A stretch of DNA of 64,000 nucleotides. It comes from Thalassovita autumnalis. GTDB lineage: Bacteria; Pseudomonadota; Alphaproteobacteria; Rhodobacterales; Rhodobacteraceae. Positions 1 through 9,293 of the stretch are shown here, piece after piece. The translations under genes and the position numbers were made by a program. The DNA lies in assembly GCF_001458255.1 (NCBI RefSeq), contig NZ_CYSB01000040.1:124001-188000 (forward strand), in the 5' to 3' direction. Position 1 is the stretch's first letter; every line of letters starts with the position of its first letter. The notes below the pieces were generated by a model. That model was not told where the DNA came from. It did no database searches and was given only the letters and a program-made list of their open reading frames with translations.

Positions 1-174
1 ACGCCCGACGGCCTCACGCAGGTCGCCGCACAGACGGCGCAGTTGATCGCCGTCCACAACGTGGCGCGCAAACAGGATAAAGGCAAAAGGATCGGCATCA
101 CGGAAAAATGCCTTTTCTTCAGCACTCAGAACCGGGCCAACCGGATCCAGGACCGTTGCACCGAAGCGGCTCAC
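1..174 (-). CDS. nagZ: beta-N-acetylhexosaminidase NagZ, N-terminal 58 codons (partial, runs off window)
   Basis: NagZ removes N-acetylglucosamine from anhydro-muropeptides in cytoplasmic cell-wall recycling. Only the first 58 residues are present. They begin Met-Ser-Arg-Phe-Gly-Ala-Thr-Val and include FAFILFARHV, which matches the start of glycoside hydrolase family 3 NagZ, where this motif precedes the first barrel strands. The start is a GTG (174-172) sharing bases with the TGA of the upstream SPOR gene (173-171), a GTGA overlap that implies translational coupling. The catalytic part lies outside the window. The order argS - SPOR protein - nagZ is, to my knowledge, common in Rhodobacteraceae. 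Confidence 0.85.
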   Translation of the reverse strand, partial: MSRFGATVLDPVGPVLSAEEKAFFRDADPFAFILFARHVVDGDQLRRLCGDLREAVGR

Positions 175-1220
175 TTGTGGGTCACCGGAATGCAATCGGT
201 GCCTTCTGCGTCCAAGGCGTTACAGAAGCGGCGGGCATCATCAAGGCTGGCAAACCCATGCACACGCAGGCGGTAGAAGGTGCTGCCAGCGCTTTTGGCT
301 TTCTGCACAACCCGCTGTTTATCCAGCATGAAATCACCAAAACGCGCGGCGATCTTATCCCATTCCTTACGCGCCACCTCAGGGCTGTCATAGGCGCCCA
401 GCTGCGCCAGACGGGTGCCCGCTGTCAGGGTATCCGGGCTAACCTCCACTGTGCCAGTGCTGACCGCATCGGGCCTCAGCGAAGCACTGCGCTGCAGGTT
501 GGCAGGCCGCGCCTTGGGCCGCAGCGAACGCCCCATGCCCCCTTCAATCGGTTTAATCACCTGCGCCACCTCGGCCTCAACCGGTGCTGTGGCGGGCTCT
601 GCCTCAACCTCCTGAGTGAGCGATGCCTGCTGGATCAGGGCCGTCTGATCGGCCTCCGCAATTTCCTGGGCCTCACGCATCACCTGCCCGACCAGGGCTT
701 CGATCCGGGCGCTCTGCCCGTCCGCCTCACTGGTGGCCGCGGGCGTGACAGCGCGGTCCACCGCCAGCAGTGGATCTGATTTGTCCAGGTCCAGCGGCGG
801 TGGCGCCAAAATCACGCGATCAGCCGCACGCTGTGCGCCGCCATCCGCTGCAACCTCATTCACGGCGAGGCCTTGATTCTCGGCCCGGGATCCACCGGGG
901 TCCACAGGCGCGATCCGCATCGGGCCTTCGGCCGCCTGCACCACAGGCACGCCGCTGACATCCCGCACCACCAGCTGATAGCCCCAGACACCAACACCGA
1001 TTAGCAAACCAAGCGACACAGCCGCGCCGGTGAAATGCAGCGCGGTGGCCACGCCAGCCTTCAGCGACGCAGGCGTTTCCTCATAGCCAGCTTCAGCCTC
1101 ATAACCTGCCGGATCGTCATATCCGACGTCGTGCCCCTGTGCCTGAGCATCATAAGCGGTTGTGTTATATGCCTGCTGCGCGGGCGCAGCCATGCGCCCG
1201 GTGTCCTGCATCTCTGCCAT
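171..1220 (-). CDS. SPOR domain-containing membrane protein
   Basis: Predicted inner-membrane protein of 349 aa with a periplasmic peptidoglycan-binding SPOR domain, probably acting at the division septum. From the chosen start there is a cytoplasmic Ala/Tyr/Gln-rich stretch of about 55 residues and one membrane segment (FTGAAVSLGLLIGVGVWGYQL). A long Ala/Glu/Val-rich linker follows, and then a C-terminal SPOR domain from about residue 270 (RLAQLGAYDSPEVARKEW to the end). The ATG at 1220 has an AGAGG ribosome site; an in-frame upstream ATG at 1271 has none as good. It lies 73 bases after argS and overlaps nagZ, so the three probably form one transcript. FtsN-like function is an inference from architecture only. 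Confidence 0.9.
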   Translation of the reverse strand: MAEMQDTGRMAAPAQQAYNTTAYDAQAQGHDVGYDDPAGYEAEAGYEETPASLKAGVATALHFTGAAVSLGLLIGVGVWGYQLVVRDVSGVPVVQAAEGPMRIAPVDPGGSRAENQGLAVNEVAADGGAQRAADRVILAPPPLDLDKSDPLLAVDRAVTPAATSEADGQSARIEALVGQVMREAQEIAEADQTALIQQASLTQEVEAEPATAPVEAEVAQVIKPIEGGMGRSLRPKARPANLQRSASLRPDAVSTGTVEVSPDTLTAGTRLAQLGAYDSPEVARKEWDKIAARFGDFMLDKQRVVQKAKSAGSTFYRLRVHGFASLDDARRFCNALDAEGTDCIPVTHK

Positions 1221-1293
1221 CTTCGCCTCTTTCCGCGCCGACGGGTGGATCCCGTCGGAAAACTGCTTCACGGACCGGCGCGGGATGGATGCT

Positions 1294-3039
1294 TTAGCGC
1301 ATCTCTTCGGCCGGTTTCACACCTAGAATACCAAGACCGGCGGAAATAACAACGGCCACGGCACGGGCAAGAGCGATTTTCGCCTGCGACGTCGCCGCAT
1401 CCCCGTCCTGCAGGAAGCGCAGCGACATGTCATCGTTGCCACGGTTCCACAGAGAGTGGAATTCGCTTGCCAGTTCATAGAGATAGAAGGCCACGCGGTG
1501 CGGTTCATTGTTGCGGCCAGCAATCTCAACCAGACGCGGCCACTCAGCCAGTTTCTTGGCCACCGCCATCTCCGCATCATGGCTCAGTGCGTTCAGATCC
1601 GCAGCCGCCAGCGTGGCATCATCATGCGCGATACCGGCCTCGGTTGCTTTGCGCAGAACCGAGCAGACACGGGCATGGGCGTATTGCACATAGAACACCG
1701 GGTTGTCCTTGGACTGTTCCAGCACCTTGTCAAAGTCAAAGTCCAGCGGTGCATCGTTTTTGCGGGTCAGCATGTGGAAACGGGTCACATCCGCGCCCAC
1801 CTGTTCCACCACGTCGCGCAAGGTCACAAATGTGCCGGCGCGCTTGGACATTTTGAACGGCTCACCGTTTTTATAAAGCTTCACCAGCTGGATCAGTTTG
1901 ATGTCCAGCGGCACCTTGTTTTCGCTCAGCGCGGCCACCGCGGCCTTCATCCGTTTGACATAGCCACCGTGATCGGCGCCGAAGACGTCAATCAACATGT
2001 CAAAGCCACGCTCCACCTTGGTGAAGTGATAAGCAATGTCTGGCGCAAAATAGGTCCAGGCGCCATCAGATTTCTTCACCGGGCGATCCACGTCATCACC
2101 GTATTCAGTCGATTTGAACAGGGTCTGCTCACGCTCTTCCCAATCCTCAGGCAGCTTGCCCTTCGGCGGCTCCAGCACGCCTTCGTAGATCAGGCCCAGG
2201 TTTTCCAGACGCTCCAGCGCGGCCTCAATCTGACCGGTACCGTAGAGGGACTTTTCTGAGTAGAACTCATCCATCACCACGCCCAGCGCCGCCAGGTCGC
2301 CGCGGATCATCTCCATCATCGCATCGGTCGAGAAGCTGCGCAGATCCGCTAGCCATTCGGCCTCAGGCTTGTCCAGCAGGCTATCGCCGTATTTCTCTTT
2401 CAGCGCTTCGCCGACCGGGATCAGGTAATCACCGGGATACAGACCTTCGGCGATCTCCGGCTCCAGCCCATTGGCTTCGCGGTAGCGCTCATAGGCCGAA
2501 CGCGCCAGCACATCGACCTGCGCACCGCCATCGTTGATGTAATATTCGCGGGTCACGTCATAGCCGACGTAATCCAGGAGCGAGGCCAGCGCATCGCCAA
2601 AGACCGCGCCACGGGTATGGCCCACATGCATCGGACCGGTCGGGTTGGCCGAGACATATTCCACGTTGACCTTCTTACCCTGCCCCATGGAGGAGCGACC
2701 ATAGGCGGTGCCATCACTCAGCGCGGTTTTCACAATCCCCTGCCACAGGCTGGCATCAAGGCGCATGTTGAGGAAACCGGGGCCAGCCACTTCGGCGGTG
2801 GTGATGCGGGCGTCTTCGGCCAGTTTTGCCGCCAGTTTGTCGGCGATATCGCGCGGCTTCATCTTGGCGGGTTTGGCCAACACCATCGCAGCATTGGTTG
2901 CCATGTCGCCATGTAGCGGATCGCGCGGCGGCTCAACCGCCACGTTGGCAAAGTTCAGCCCTTCGGGCAGATCACCGGCAGCAGCCATTTGCTCCAGCAG
3001 TTCCAGTACCAGCGCACGCAGCTCGGCAAAAAGGTTCAT
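1294..3039 (-). CDS. argS: arginyl-tRNA synthetase
   Basis: Class I aminoacyl-tRNA synthetase that charges tRNA-Arg with arginine in the cytoplasm. The 581-aa protein has the N-terminal Arg_tRNA_synt_N region, the HIGH-type signature [15 protein letters not shown], the KMSK-type signature [13 protein letters not shown], and a C-terminal DALR anticodon-binding helical domain. Length is normal for the family. The ATG at 3039 ([10 protein letters not shown]) is preferred over an in-frame start at 3081 because homologous proteins begin near here and a GAGGA lies upstream. It is the first gene of the argS - SPOR - nagZ run. Confidence 0.97.
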   Translation of the reverse strand: MNLFAELRALVLELLEQMAAAGDLPEGLNFANVAVEPPRDPLHGDMATNAAMVLAKPAKMKPRDIADKLAAKLAEDARITTAEVAGPGFLNMRLDASLWQGIVKTALSDGTAYGRSSMGQGKKVNVEYVSANPTGPMHVGHTRGAVFGDALASLLDYVGYDVTREYYINDGGAQVDVLARSAYERYREANGLEPEIAEGLYPGDYLIPVGEALKEKYGDSLLDKPEAEWLADLRSFSTDAMMEMIRGDLAALGVVMDEFYSEKSLYGTGQIEAALERLENLGLIYEGVLEPPKGKLPEDWEEREQTLFKSTEYGDDVDRPVKKSDGAWTYFAPDIAYHFTKVERGFDMLIDVFGADHGGYVKRMKAAVAALSENKVPLDIKLIQLVKLYKNGEPFKMSKRAGTFVTLRDVVEQVGADVTRFHMLTRKNDAPLDFDFDKVLEQSKDNPVFYVQYAHARVCSVLRKATEAGIAHDDATLAAADLNALSHDAEMAVAKKLAEWPRLVEIAGRNNEPHRVAFYLYELASEFHSLWNRGNDDMSLRFLQDGDAATSQAKIALARAVAVVISAGLGILGVKPAEEMR

Positions 3040-3122
3040 CGCACCAAATCCTCTATCTCTTGACGCGGGTTTACCACGCAAACCTCAAAGGTCAACGCAT
3101 AGCCGGGCTGCACAGGCAGATT

Positions 3123-3171
3123 GAGTATTTACGGATCATTGAAAGGCGCTTTCATCGTTTCCCAAATACTC
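3123..3171 (-). repeat. 49-bp imperfect palindromic 3'-end repeat, copy 1
   Basis: The ends GAGTATTT and AAATACTC flank a core GAAAGGCGCTTTC that is itself nearly palindromic. The element starts 36 bases after the stop of the antiporter gene at 3207. A GC hairpin (gggggc-aac-gccccc, 3192-3206) lies between the stop codon and the palindrome. The same composite occurs near 59.83-59.92 kb. Confidence 0.85.
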
Positions 3172-3191
3172 TGGGGGAATGCCGCAGGCAT

Positions 3192-3206
3192 GGGGGCAAC
3201 GCCCCC
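3192..3206 (-). terminator. G-rich hairpin directly after the antiporter stop codon
   Basis: Six-base-pair perfect stem with a 3-base loop adjacent to the stop codon at 3207-3209. It is followed on the minus strand by the 49-bp palindrome rather than a T-run, so it may be part of a composite 3'-end element rather than a classical terminator. Confidence 0.4.
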
Positions 3207-5012
3207 TTAGCGAGTACCCTTAGGGTCCAGCCAAATCACCTGCCAGTCTGCCGTGAGCGGCAGGGCCTTGTCACCGCTGGGCAGGCGCGGATTGCCTTTG
3301 GGATCGACAGCCATGACAATCAACGCCTCTGGCGCGTCGGCCTGCCATTCCTCAAGCCCATATTCATCGCTCAATCGGGTGCAGCGCATTTCATGACCTG
3401 CGCGCATATTGGCCTCCAGCTCATCAAAATTATGGCCGGCGACAAAGGCACGGCCGCCAAGGCTGCTGGGCAGCGCGTTGCGGGCCAGATCGCCTTTGTG
3501 GCGGGCCAGCTGAAAGATGTTGTCACGACCGAACTCCGGTCCAAGGTCGGTTGTGACCAGCGTGTTGTAAGCGTCATTGTCGCTGAGGGCGATGATGCGG
3601 CCGTATTGCGCCAGTTCCAGATTGTGTTCTGCCGCTTCAGACAGGACATCGCCGTAAAACGTGTTGACCCCGGCCTGCCGGGCGGCGCGCAGCCGGGCAC
3701 GGTTGGGATCTGCGATCAGCACCGGCACCTCTGCTTTGCCCAATGCCTGCGCCAGCGCCAGAGAGAACCGCGATCCGCCGACCAGCAGCACACCGGGCAC
3801 GGCAGCGCCAGTCAGCCCAAGCGCGCGTGCAAATGGCGTCAGGGTGAACCCATGCAGCACCACGGTGACCGCGACCAGAACAAAGGCCAGCGGCGCAACC
3901 AGCGCCCCATCGGCCACGCCCAGTGCTGCCAGCCTTTCGCCAAACAACCCCGCAACCGCCACCAGCACCACACCGCGTGGCCCGGTGAAGGCAATGAGCA
4001 CTCTCTCACGCCAAGGCAAATCGGTTCCCAGCAGAGAGATCAGCACCGTTGCTGGACGGGCCAGCAGGATGACCGAAGCCACAAAAAGCGCCGCACGCCA
4101 GTTAAGCTGCCCAAGGGTTGAGAAATCCAATGAAGCCGCCAAGAGGATAAACACCCCCGACACCAGCAGCACCGTGGCGTGTTCCTTGAACCGGCGCAGC
4201 TCGGTATAAGACGGCAGTTCCGCATTGGCGATCACCACCCCCATAATGGTCACAGCCAAGAGGCCGCTTTCATGCAGAACCGTGTCTGAGGCGGCGAAAA
4301 TCGCGATTAATACAACAAAGAGCACCGGCACCTTCATGTACTCCGGCACCCAGCCCTGTTTGAAGGCCCGGGCGATGCCATAGCCGCCCAGCGCGCCAAG
4401 GATGGTGGCGACCACCACCCCCAATGCCAAGACCTGCGCGGCATGGCTGACGGTTTCGGTGGTGTTCAGCACAACTACCAGTTCAAACGCCAGCACCGCC
4501 GCAAGGGCGCCGATGGGATCGTTGACGATCGCCTCCCATTGCAAGAGGGCGGCCGGGCGACGTCCCAGTTTGGCCTGCCGCAAGAGGGGCGCAATCACCG
4601 TGGGGCCGGTCACGATCATGATCCCACCAAAAACGGCCGAGGCCTGCCAGCCAAGTCCGGCGCCGTAGTGCAGCGCCATGGCTGAGGTCAGCCAACCCAG
4701 TGGCGCGCCAACAAAGACCAGACGTTTCACCCCGGTTGCGGCATCACTCAGCTGATGGAAGTTGAGCGTCAACCCACCCTCAAACAAGATGATGGCCACA
4801 GCGACCGAGACCATCGGTGCCACAAGCGGGCCGATGTCCCGCGCTGGATCCAGGATCCCGAGGACAGGCCCCGCGATGACGCCGGCCAGCAACATCAAGA
4901 CGATGCCCGGCAACTGCAGCCGCCAGGCCAGCCATTGCGCCCCAACCCCTAAGGCCCCCACCAGAGCGATGGCATTGATCGGGCTAAGTCCGGCGACATC
5001 TGGGCTGGCCAT
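3207..5012 (-). CDS. CPA-type cation:proton antiporter with C-terminal Rossmann (TrkA-N) domain
   Basis: Predicted inner-membrane Na+(K+)/H+ exchanger, 601 aa. The first ~400 residues form about 12 hydrophobic segments of the Na+/H+ exchanger fold (LPGIVLMLLAGVIAGPVLG; the FEGGLTL motif; IVNDPIGALAAV with the Asn-Asp pair expected for exchange). A nucleotide-binding domain starts near residue 410 (GVLLVGGSRFSLALAQALG, then ADPNRAR). The ATG at 5012 has a strong GGAGGA site. CPA1 with a TrkA-N tail is the usual architecture for this group. Ion preference cannot be read from sequence. The 3' end carries the composite repeat. Confidence 0.88.
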   Translation of the reverse strand: MASPDVAGLSPINAIALVGALGVGAQWLAWRLQLPGIVLMLLAGVIAGPVLGILDPARDIGPLVAPMVSVAVAIILFEGGLTLNFHQLSDAATGVKRLVFVGAPLGWLTSAMALHYGAGLGWQASAVFGGIMIVTGPTVIAPLLRQAKLGRRPAALLQWEAIVNDPIGALAAVLAFELVVVLNTTETVSHAAQVLALGVVVATILGALGGYGIARAFKQGWVPEYMKVPVLFVVLIAIFAASDTVLHESGLLAVTIMGVVIANAELPSYTELRRFKEHATVLLVSGVFILLAASLDFSTLGQLNWRAALFVASVILLARPATVLISLLGTDLPWRERVLIAFTGPRGVVLVAVAGLFGERLAALGVADGALVAPLAFVLVAVTVVLHGFTLTPFARALGLTGAAVPGVLLVGGSRFSLALAQALGKAEVPVLIADPNRARLRAARQAGVNTFYGDVLSEAAEHNLELAQYGRIIALSDNDAYNTLVTTDLGPEFGRDNIFQLARHKGDLARNALPSSLGGRAFVAGHNFDELEANMRAGHEMRCTRLSDEYGLEEWQADAPEALIVMAVDPKGNPRLPSGDKALPLTADWQVIWLDPKGTR

Positions 5013-5058
5013 TTATGGTCCTCCTGAAGGGGCTCTTAATGAAATTACAGTCTTAAAA

Positions 5059-6246
5059 TCAGTCATGATGCTGGATCGGGGTGGCGCGTCGCCCGGCTGG
5101 GATGGCCCGTCGGCCGGTCAGATGTTCCACCTCCTGCAGTGCAAAGCGATCCGTCATGCCAGAGATATAGTCCGACACGATGCGCGCCAAACCCTCTTCG
5201 CTGGTGACCTCGGCAACATCTTTGCGCCATTGCTTCGGCAACAGCTCGGGCCGGGCCATGAAGATCGGGAACAGCTCTTTGACCGCTTCGGTCACATAGG
5301 TGCGGATCTCCACCACCTCGGGGGCGCGATACATGCGGGTGAACAGAAACTTGCGGATCTGTTTCAGATCAGACCACAGGCCGGGTGAAAACTGCACCAT
5401 CATCTTGCCTGCTGCGCGCACATCGGCCACCGATTGCGGATCGACCTCCGCCAGATTGGCCCGGGTCACCGCGATCACGTCCTCTACCAAGACGCCAAAG
5501 AACCGGCGCAGCGCCTCATGGCGGCGGCGATAGTAGTTGAGGCCGGGGTACTTCTTATCCACCTCAGCAAAACAGTCCTGCAACACCGGCATCTGAGCCA
5601 GTTCATCGGTCGAAAACAATTCGGCCCGCAACCCGTCGTGCAGATCGTGGTTGTTATAGGCGATGTCATCTGACAGCGCGGCCACCTGGGCCTCAGTGCT
5701 GGCGTGGGTGGTCAGTTCCAGATCATGGTGATCGTTATAGGCCGACAAGGCCCAAGGCACCTGGCCTAGAACCGGACCATTGTGTTTGGCGATGCCTTCC
5801 AGCGTTTCCCAGGTCAGGTTCAACCCATCCCATTCCGCGTAATGACGCTCCAGATTGGTCACTATCCGAATGGCCTGCGCGTTGTGATCATAGCCCCCAT
5901 AAGGCGCCATCAATTCGGCCAGTGCATCCTCACCGGTGTGGCCAAAGGGCGTATGTCCCAGATCATGTGCCAGCGCCACGGCTTCGGCCAGTTCCTGATT
6001 GAGGCCCAGCGTGCCTGAAATCGTCCGCGCCACCTGAGCCACCTCAATGGAATGAGTCAGCCGGGTGCGGAAATAATCCCCTTCATGTTCGATAAAGACC
6101 TGTGTCTTATGCTTCAGCCGGCGAAAGCTGCTGGCATGGATGATCCGATCCCGATCACGTTGAAAACAAGAGCGAAACGCGCTCTCTTCTTCGGGGTGCA
6201 ACCGTCCGCGGCTGTCTTCGGGACGGGATGCGTAAATGGCGCTCAT
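5059..6246 (-). CDS. dgt: deoxyguanosinetriphosphate triphosphohydrolase-like HD protein
   Basis: Cytoplasmic HD-superfamily dNTP triphosphohydrolase (dNTP to nucleoside plus tripolyphosphate), 395 aa. It shows the dGTPase family motifs FRRLKHKTQVF, RLTHSIEVAQVAR and AHDLGHTPFGHTGE, the last carrying the HD metal ligands. A later stretch LSDDIAYNNHDLHDGL supplies the distal Asp. Length fits the short alphaproteobacterial dGTPase-like type rather than E. coli Dgt (about 505 aa). It is divergent from erpA with a ~165-base shared upstream region. The exact dNTP preference is unknown. Confidence 0.93.
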   Translation of the reverse strand: MSAIYASRPEDSRGRLHPEEESAFRSCFQRDRDRIIHASSFRRLKHKTQVFIEHEGDYFRTRLTHSIEVAQVARTISGTLGLNQELAEAVALAHDLGHTPFGHTGEDALAELMAPYGGYDHNAQAIRIVTNLERHYAEWDGLNLTWETLEGIAKHNGPVLGQVPWALSAYNDHHDLELTTHASTEAQVAALSDDIAYNNHDLHDGLRAELFSTDELAQMPVLQDCFAEVDKKYPGLNYYRRRHEALRRFFGVLVEDVIAVTRANLAEVDPQSVADVRAAGKMMVQFSPGLWSDLKQIRKFLFTRMYRAPEVVEIRTYVTEAVKELFPIFMARPELLPKQWRKDVAEVTSEEGLARIVSDYISGMTDRFALQEVEHLTGRRAIPAGRRATPIQHHD

Positions 6247-6410
6247 TGCAATTGGCCCTTACCTGTTCAATTTGCCTCATACGGGCCTCTTTTGGGCCCT
6301 CAATTCCCGGATCTTTAGCGGCAAATTCCCTCGCCGGGCACTCTTGTCGCCGATCCTTTCCCCACATATATTCTATAAACAGCTTTTGCGAAACCTTCAG
6401 GAGCCTTGGA

Positions 6411-6746
6411 ATGCAACTGCCCCCCACCGTCACAGAACGTGCCTTCGCCCGCCTTGCCGAAATCGGCGCGAGCGATCAGGGTCAGGCTTTGCGTGTGGCT
6501 GTCGAAGGCGGCGGCTGTTCCGGCTTTCAGTATGAAATCAAGCTGGATGAACCAAATGATGAGGATCTGATCCTCGAAGGCTCCGGTGACGGCGCGGGGG
6601 AGAAGGTGATCGTTGACGCGATTTCCCTGCCCTTCCTGACCGGGGCGACCATCGATTTCACTGAAGAGCTGATCGGCGCGCGGTTCGTGATCGATAACCC
6701 CAATGCCACATCTTCCTGCGGCTGCGGCACCTCCTTCTCCATGTAA
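6411..6746 (+). CDS. erpA: iron-sulfur cluster insertion protein (ErpA/HesB/IscA family)
   Basis: A-type carrier that delivers Fe-S clusters to apo-proteins, 111 aa. The three conserved cysteines are visible: GGGCSGFQY near residue 37 and the C-terminal SSCGCGTSFSM. The ATG at 6411 has CAGGAG upstream; the longer in-frame extension to 6228 has no family support. Divergent from dgt, followed closely by a small membrane protein. In this window IspG is a candidate Fe-S client. ErpA versus IscA cannot be separated firmly by motif alone. Confidence 0.92.
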   Translation: MQLPPTVTERAFARLAEIGASDQGQALRVAVEGGGCSGFQYEIKLDEPNDEDLILEGSGDGAGEKVIVDAISLPFLTGATIDFTEELIGARFVIDNPNATSSCGCGTSFSM

Positions 6747-6764
6747 CCAACACGCTGTCCGCTG

Positions 6765-6968
6765 ATGGATACGTTTCTGACCGGAATGGGCGATGCAATT
6801 GCGCAGGCGGTGATGCTGGGGCTGACGCTGAGTTTTCTGGCGGCGATCTCGGTTGGCGTGGTGGTGCGCCATGCCATGCTGCGCCGCTTCACCTTTGGCT
6901 TCTGGTGCGCCGTTTTTGTACTTGTCAGTCTTGCGGGGTTCCTGACCCTTCTCCTCCTAAACCCTTGA
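6765..6968 (+). CDS. small two-segment membrane protein
   Basis: Hypothetical protein of 67 aa with two predicted membrane helices (VMLGLTLSFLAAISVGVVV and FWCAVFVLVSLAGFLTLLLL) separated by HAMLRRF. It starts 18 bases after erpA on the same strand, so it may be co-transcribed. No clear ribosome site precedes the ATG, which lowers confidence. I do not recognise a family. Confidence 0.5.
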   Translation: MDTFLTGMGDAIAQAVMLGLTLSFLAAISVGVVVRHAMLRRFTFGFWCAVFVLVSLAGFLTLLLLNP

Positions 6969-7082
6969 TCTAAATACGCCCGCGCCCTCAACGATGAGCC
7001 TGTTTCGCCAATCGCAATGATCCCGCTTGCACCCGGCGCCCCGCCTCAGGCATAGACATGGGGCAACAACAGGGGCTGGACC

Positions 7083-7901
7083 ATGAAAATCGCCACGTTC
7101 AACATCAATGGGATCAAAGCGCGGGTCAACGCGCTGAGCGACTGGCTGGATGAGGCGCAGCCCGATGTGGCCCTGCTGCAGGAAATCAAATCCGTTGATG
7201 AGGCCTTCCCGAACGAGCTGTTTGAGGAAAAAGGCTACAACGTGGTGACCCACGGCCAGAAAAGCTTCAACGGGGTGGCGATCCTGTCCAAGCTGCCGCT
7301 GGAGGATGTGACCCGCGGCCTGCCGGTGCTGCAAGACAGCGACGCCGAAGATGAACAGGCCCGCTGGATCGAAGCAACCGTGGTGGGCAAACAGGCGGTG
7401 CGCCTGTGCAACCTCTACCTGCCGAACGGCAATCCTGTTGAACTGGGCGACGATGGCCTGCCAGTGCCAGGCGGCAAATTTGCCTACAAGCTACGCTGGA
7501 TGGAACGGTTGCAGGCCCGCGCCGAGGCGCTGCTGGCAGAGGAAATGCCCTTCCTCATGGCGGGGGATTACAACATCATCCCGCAAGCCGAAGATGCCCG
7601 CCGCCCCGAGGCCTGGGAGGGTGACGCCGCCCACCGGCCCGAAAGCCTGGCGATGTGGCGCAAACTGCTGAACCTTGGCTTTACCGAAGCCTTCCGCAAC
7701 CGCACCTTTGGCCCGGGCCACTACAGTTTTTGGGATTATCAGGCAGGCGCCTGGAACCGTGATGATGGCATCCGCATCGACCATTTCCTGCTGAGCCCGG
7801 AATGCGCAGACCTGCTGCGCGACTGTCAGATCGACAAAGAGGTGCGCGGCCGTGAGAAGCCTTCAGACCACGTGCCGGTCTGGGTCGAGCTGGATCTGTG
7901 A
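7083..7901 (+). CDS. xth: exodeoxyribonuclease III
   Basis: AP endonuclease / 3'-5' exonuclease of base-excision repair, 272 aa. It has the Exo III signature from residue 1 (MKIATFNINGIKAR), LLQEIKS with the metal-binding Glu, the NLYLPNGNP motif, the catalytic AGDYNI, YSFWDY, and the C-terminal RIDHFLLS and KPSDHVPVWVEL with the catalytic His. The 272-aa length is standard for the family. It lies downstream of erpA and the small membrane gene, and the first repeat-bearing convergent junction follows it. Confidence 0.96.
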   Translation: MKIATFNINGIKARVNALSDWLDEAQPDVALLQEIKSVDEAFPNELFEEKGYNVVTHGQKSFNGVAILSKLPLEDVTRGLPVLQDSDAEDEQARWIEATVVGKQAVRLCNLYLPNGNPVELGDDGLPVPGGKFAYKLRWMERLQARAEALLAEEMPFLMAGDYNIIPQAEDARRPEAWEGDAAHRPESLAMWRKLLNLGFTEAFRNRTFGPGHYSFWDYQAGAWNRDDGIRIDHFLLSPECADLLRDCQIDKEVRGREKPSDHVPVWVELDL

Positions 7902-7934
7902 TCGCTGCAGCGCGCTCTGCCCCAACATAAAAGT

Positions 7935-7983
7935 GAGTATTTAGGGAACTTTGAAAGGCGCTTTCATCGTTTCCCAAATACTC
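7935..7983. repeat. 49-bp imperfect palindromic 3'-end repeat, copy 2
   Basis: Same element as at 3123-3171, almost identical over the right half (GAAAGGCGCTTTCATCGTTTCCCAAATACTC region). It lies 34 bases after the xth stop and 25 bases before the stop of the convergent monooxygenase, in the middle of the convergent junction. Confidence 0.85.
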
Positions 7984-8007
7984 ACATTCCATCCGACCTC
8001 AGTCAGA

Positions 8008-9198
8008 TCAACCGCCTGCTGTCGGCCCTGCGGTTTCATCATGTGCATAAAGCCAATCGAACTGATGCAGCATTTTGCCCGGCGCAAAACGTCCGGCCAG
8101 CCGCAGTGCGGTATGGGCGGCAAACCGCAGCGGCGGCGCGCTCAGGTGATATTTCCAGGCATTGCCGCTGGCGGCATTGATCACCTTGGTGGCCCGCGCT
8201 TTGCGGCGCTGCTGATAGGCTGCCAATCCGCTGGCCACATCATCAGACAGCGCCAGTTCATCAGCTAAGGCCCATGCATCCTCCAACGCCATGGAGGCGC
8301 CCTGGGCCAGGAACGGCAACGTTGGGTGCGCCGCATCGCCCAGAAGGGCGCAATGGCCACCCTGCCAGACCTCAGCAACCGGATGACGGAACAGCCCCCA
8401 GAGCCGCACATCCTCCACCGCGCCAAGCAATGCCTGAGTTTCCGCGCCGAAATCCGCAAAGGCGCGGCGCAGGTTTGCTGGATCATCCTTGTGGAACCAG
8501 CCCTCCTCGGTCCAGTCCGCACGTTCCTGAACCGCAACCAGATTGATCGACTTGCCGTCGCGCAACGGGTAGCTGACCAGATGCCGCCCCGGCGCCATAT
8601 GCACCCAGGCCTCAGGCCCGCGCGACGTGGTGTTGGGCACGACAGCGCGCCAGGCAACCTGTCCGGTGAAAAACGCTTTATCCGCCCCGTTCAGCATCGG
8701 GCGCAGCACGGAATGCAAACCGTCGGCCCCAATCACCAGATCGGCCTCCAGATGGCTGCCATTGGCCAAATGAAGAGAAGCAGGCGTATCTGAGGTTGCG
8801 GGGGTGACCCGATCCACCTTCTGCAACAGCCGGATTTTCACCCCGGCCTCCCGCGCGCCTTCTGCGAGGATGTCGATTAAATCAGCGCGATGCACAAAAT
8901 AGTAGCTCTGGTCGGACAACTGCGTCAGGTCGAGGCGCAGCACTTCGCCCTTGCGATAGTCCCTGAGAGAGACAGCCTGCCCCTGCACCGCCCCCTGCTG
9001 CAGCACCTGATCCAATCCCAGCGCCTTGAGAACAGCGAATCCATTGGGGCTGATCTGCAGCCCGGCGCCCACTTCGCGGATGGCTTCGGCCTGTTCCAGT
9101 AGCGTCACGGAGGCGCCGCGCAGCGCCAGCGCGCGGGCCACGGCCAGCCCGCCAATGCCGCCACCGATCACCACGGTTTTCATGCCCAGAAGGCTCAT
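8008..9198 (-). CDS. FAD-dependent monooxygenase (aromatic-ring hydroxylase type)
   Basis: Flavoprotein monooxygenase of 396 aa related to salicylate / 3-hydroxybenzoate hydroxylases, using FAD and NAD(P)H. There is an N-terminal dinucleotide fold (VVIGGGIGGLAVARALALRG), the ADLVIGADGLHSVLR motif that binds FAD/NAD(P)H, and the ribityl-binding GDAAHPTLPFLAQGASMALEDA. The start at 9198 (MSLLGMKTVV) has AAGGTG about 7 bases upstream; ATG 9183 is an alternative, and the upstream extension to 9261 is unsupported. The neighbours, convergent xth and upstream dksA, give no clue to the substrate. Confidence 0.88.
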   Translation of the reverse strand: MSLLGMKTVVIGGGIGGLAVARALALRGASVTLLEQAEAIREVGAGLQISPNGFAVLKALGLDQVLQQGAVQGQAVSLRDYRKGEVLRLDLTQLSDQSYYFVHRADLIDILAEGAREAGVKIRLLQKVDRVTPATSDTPASLHLANGSHLEADLVIGADGLHSVLRPMLNGADKAFFTGQVAWRAVVPNTTSRGPEAWVHMAPGRHLVSYPLRDGKSINLVAVQERADWTEEGWFHKDDPANLRRAFADFGAETQALLGAVEDVRLWGLFRHPVAEVWQGGHCALLGDAAHPTLPFLAQGASMALEDAWALADELALSDDVASGLAAYQQRRKARATKVINAASGNAWKYHLSAPPLRFAAHTALRLAGRFAPGKMLHQFDWLYAHDETAGPTAGG

Positions 9199-9293
9199 GT
9201 CTTTCACCTTAAATAGGAAACGCCGAGGACCTGCCCCGGCGTTAACGTCGTTGCTTGACAAATCGCGCCGAAATCTGCGCGATTTTGCGGCGA

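Noticed and set aside
2826-4121. 431-aa plus-strand ORF across argS and the antiporter
   Set aside because: It overlaps two well-supported genes on the other strand and encodes a low-complexity, His/Gln/Arg-rich sequence typical of shadow frames.
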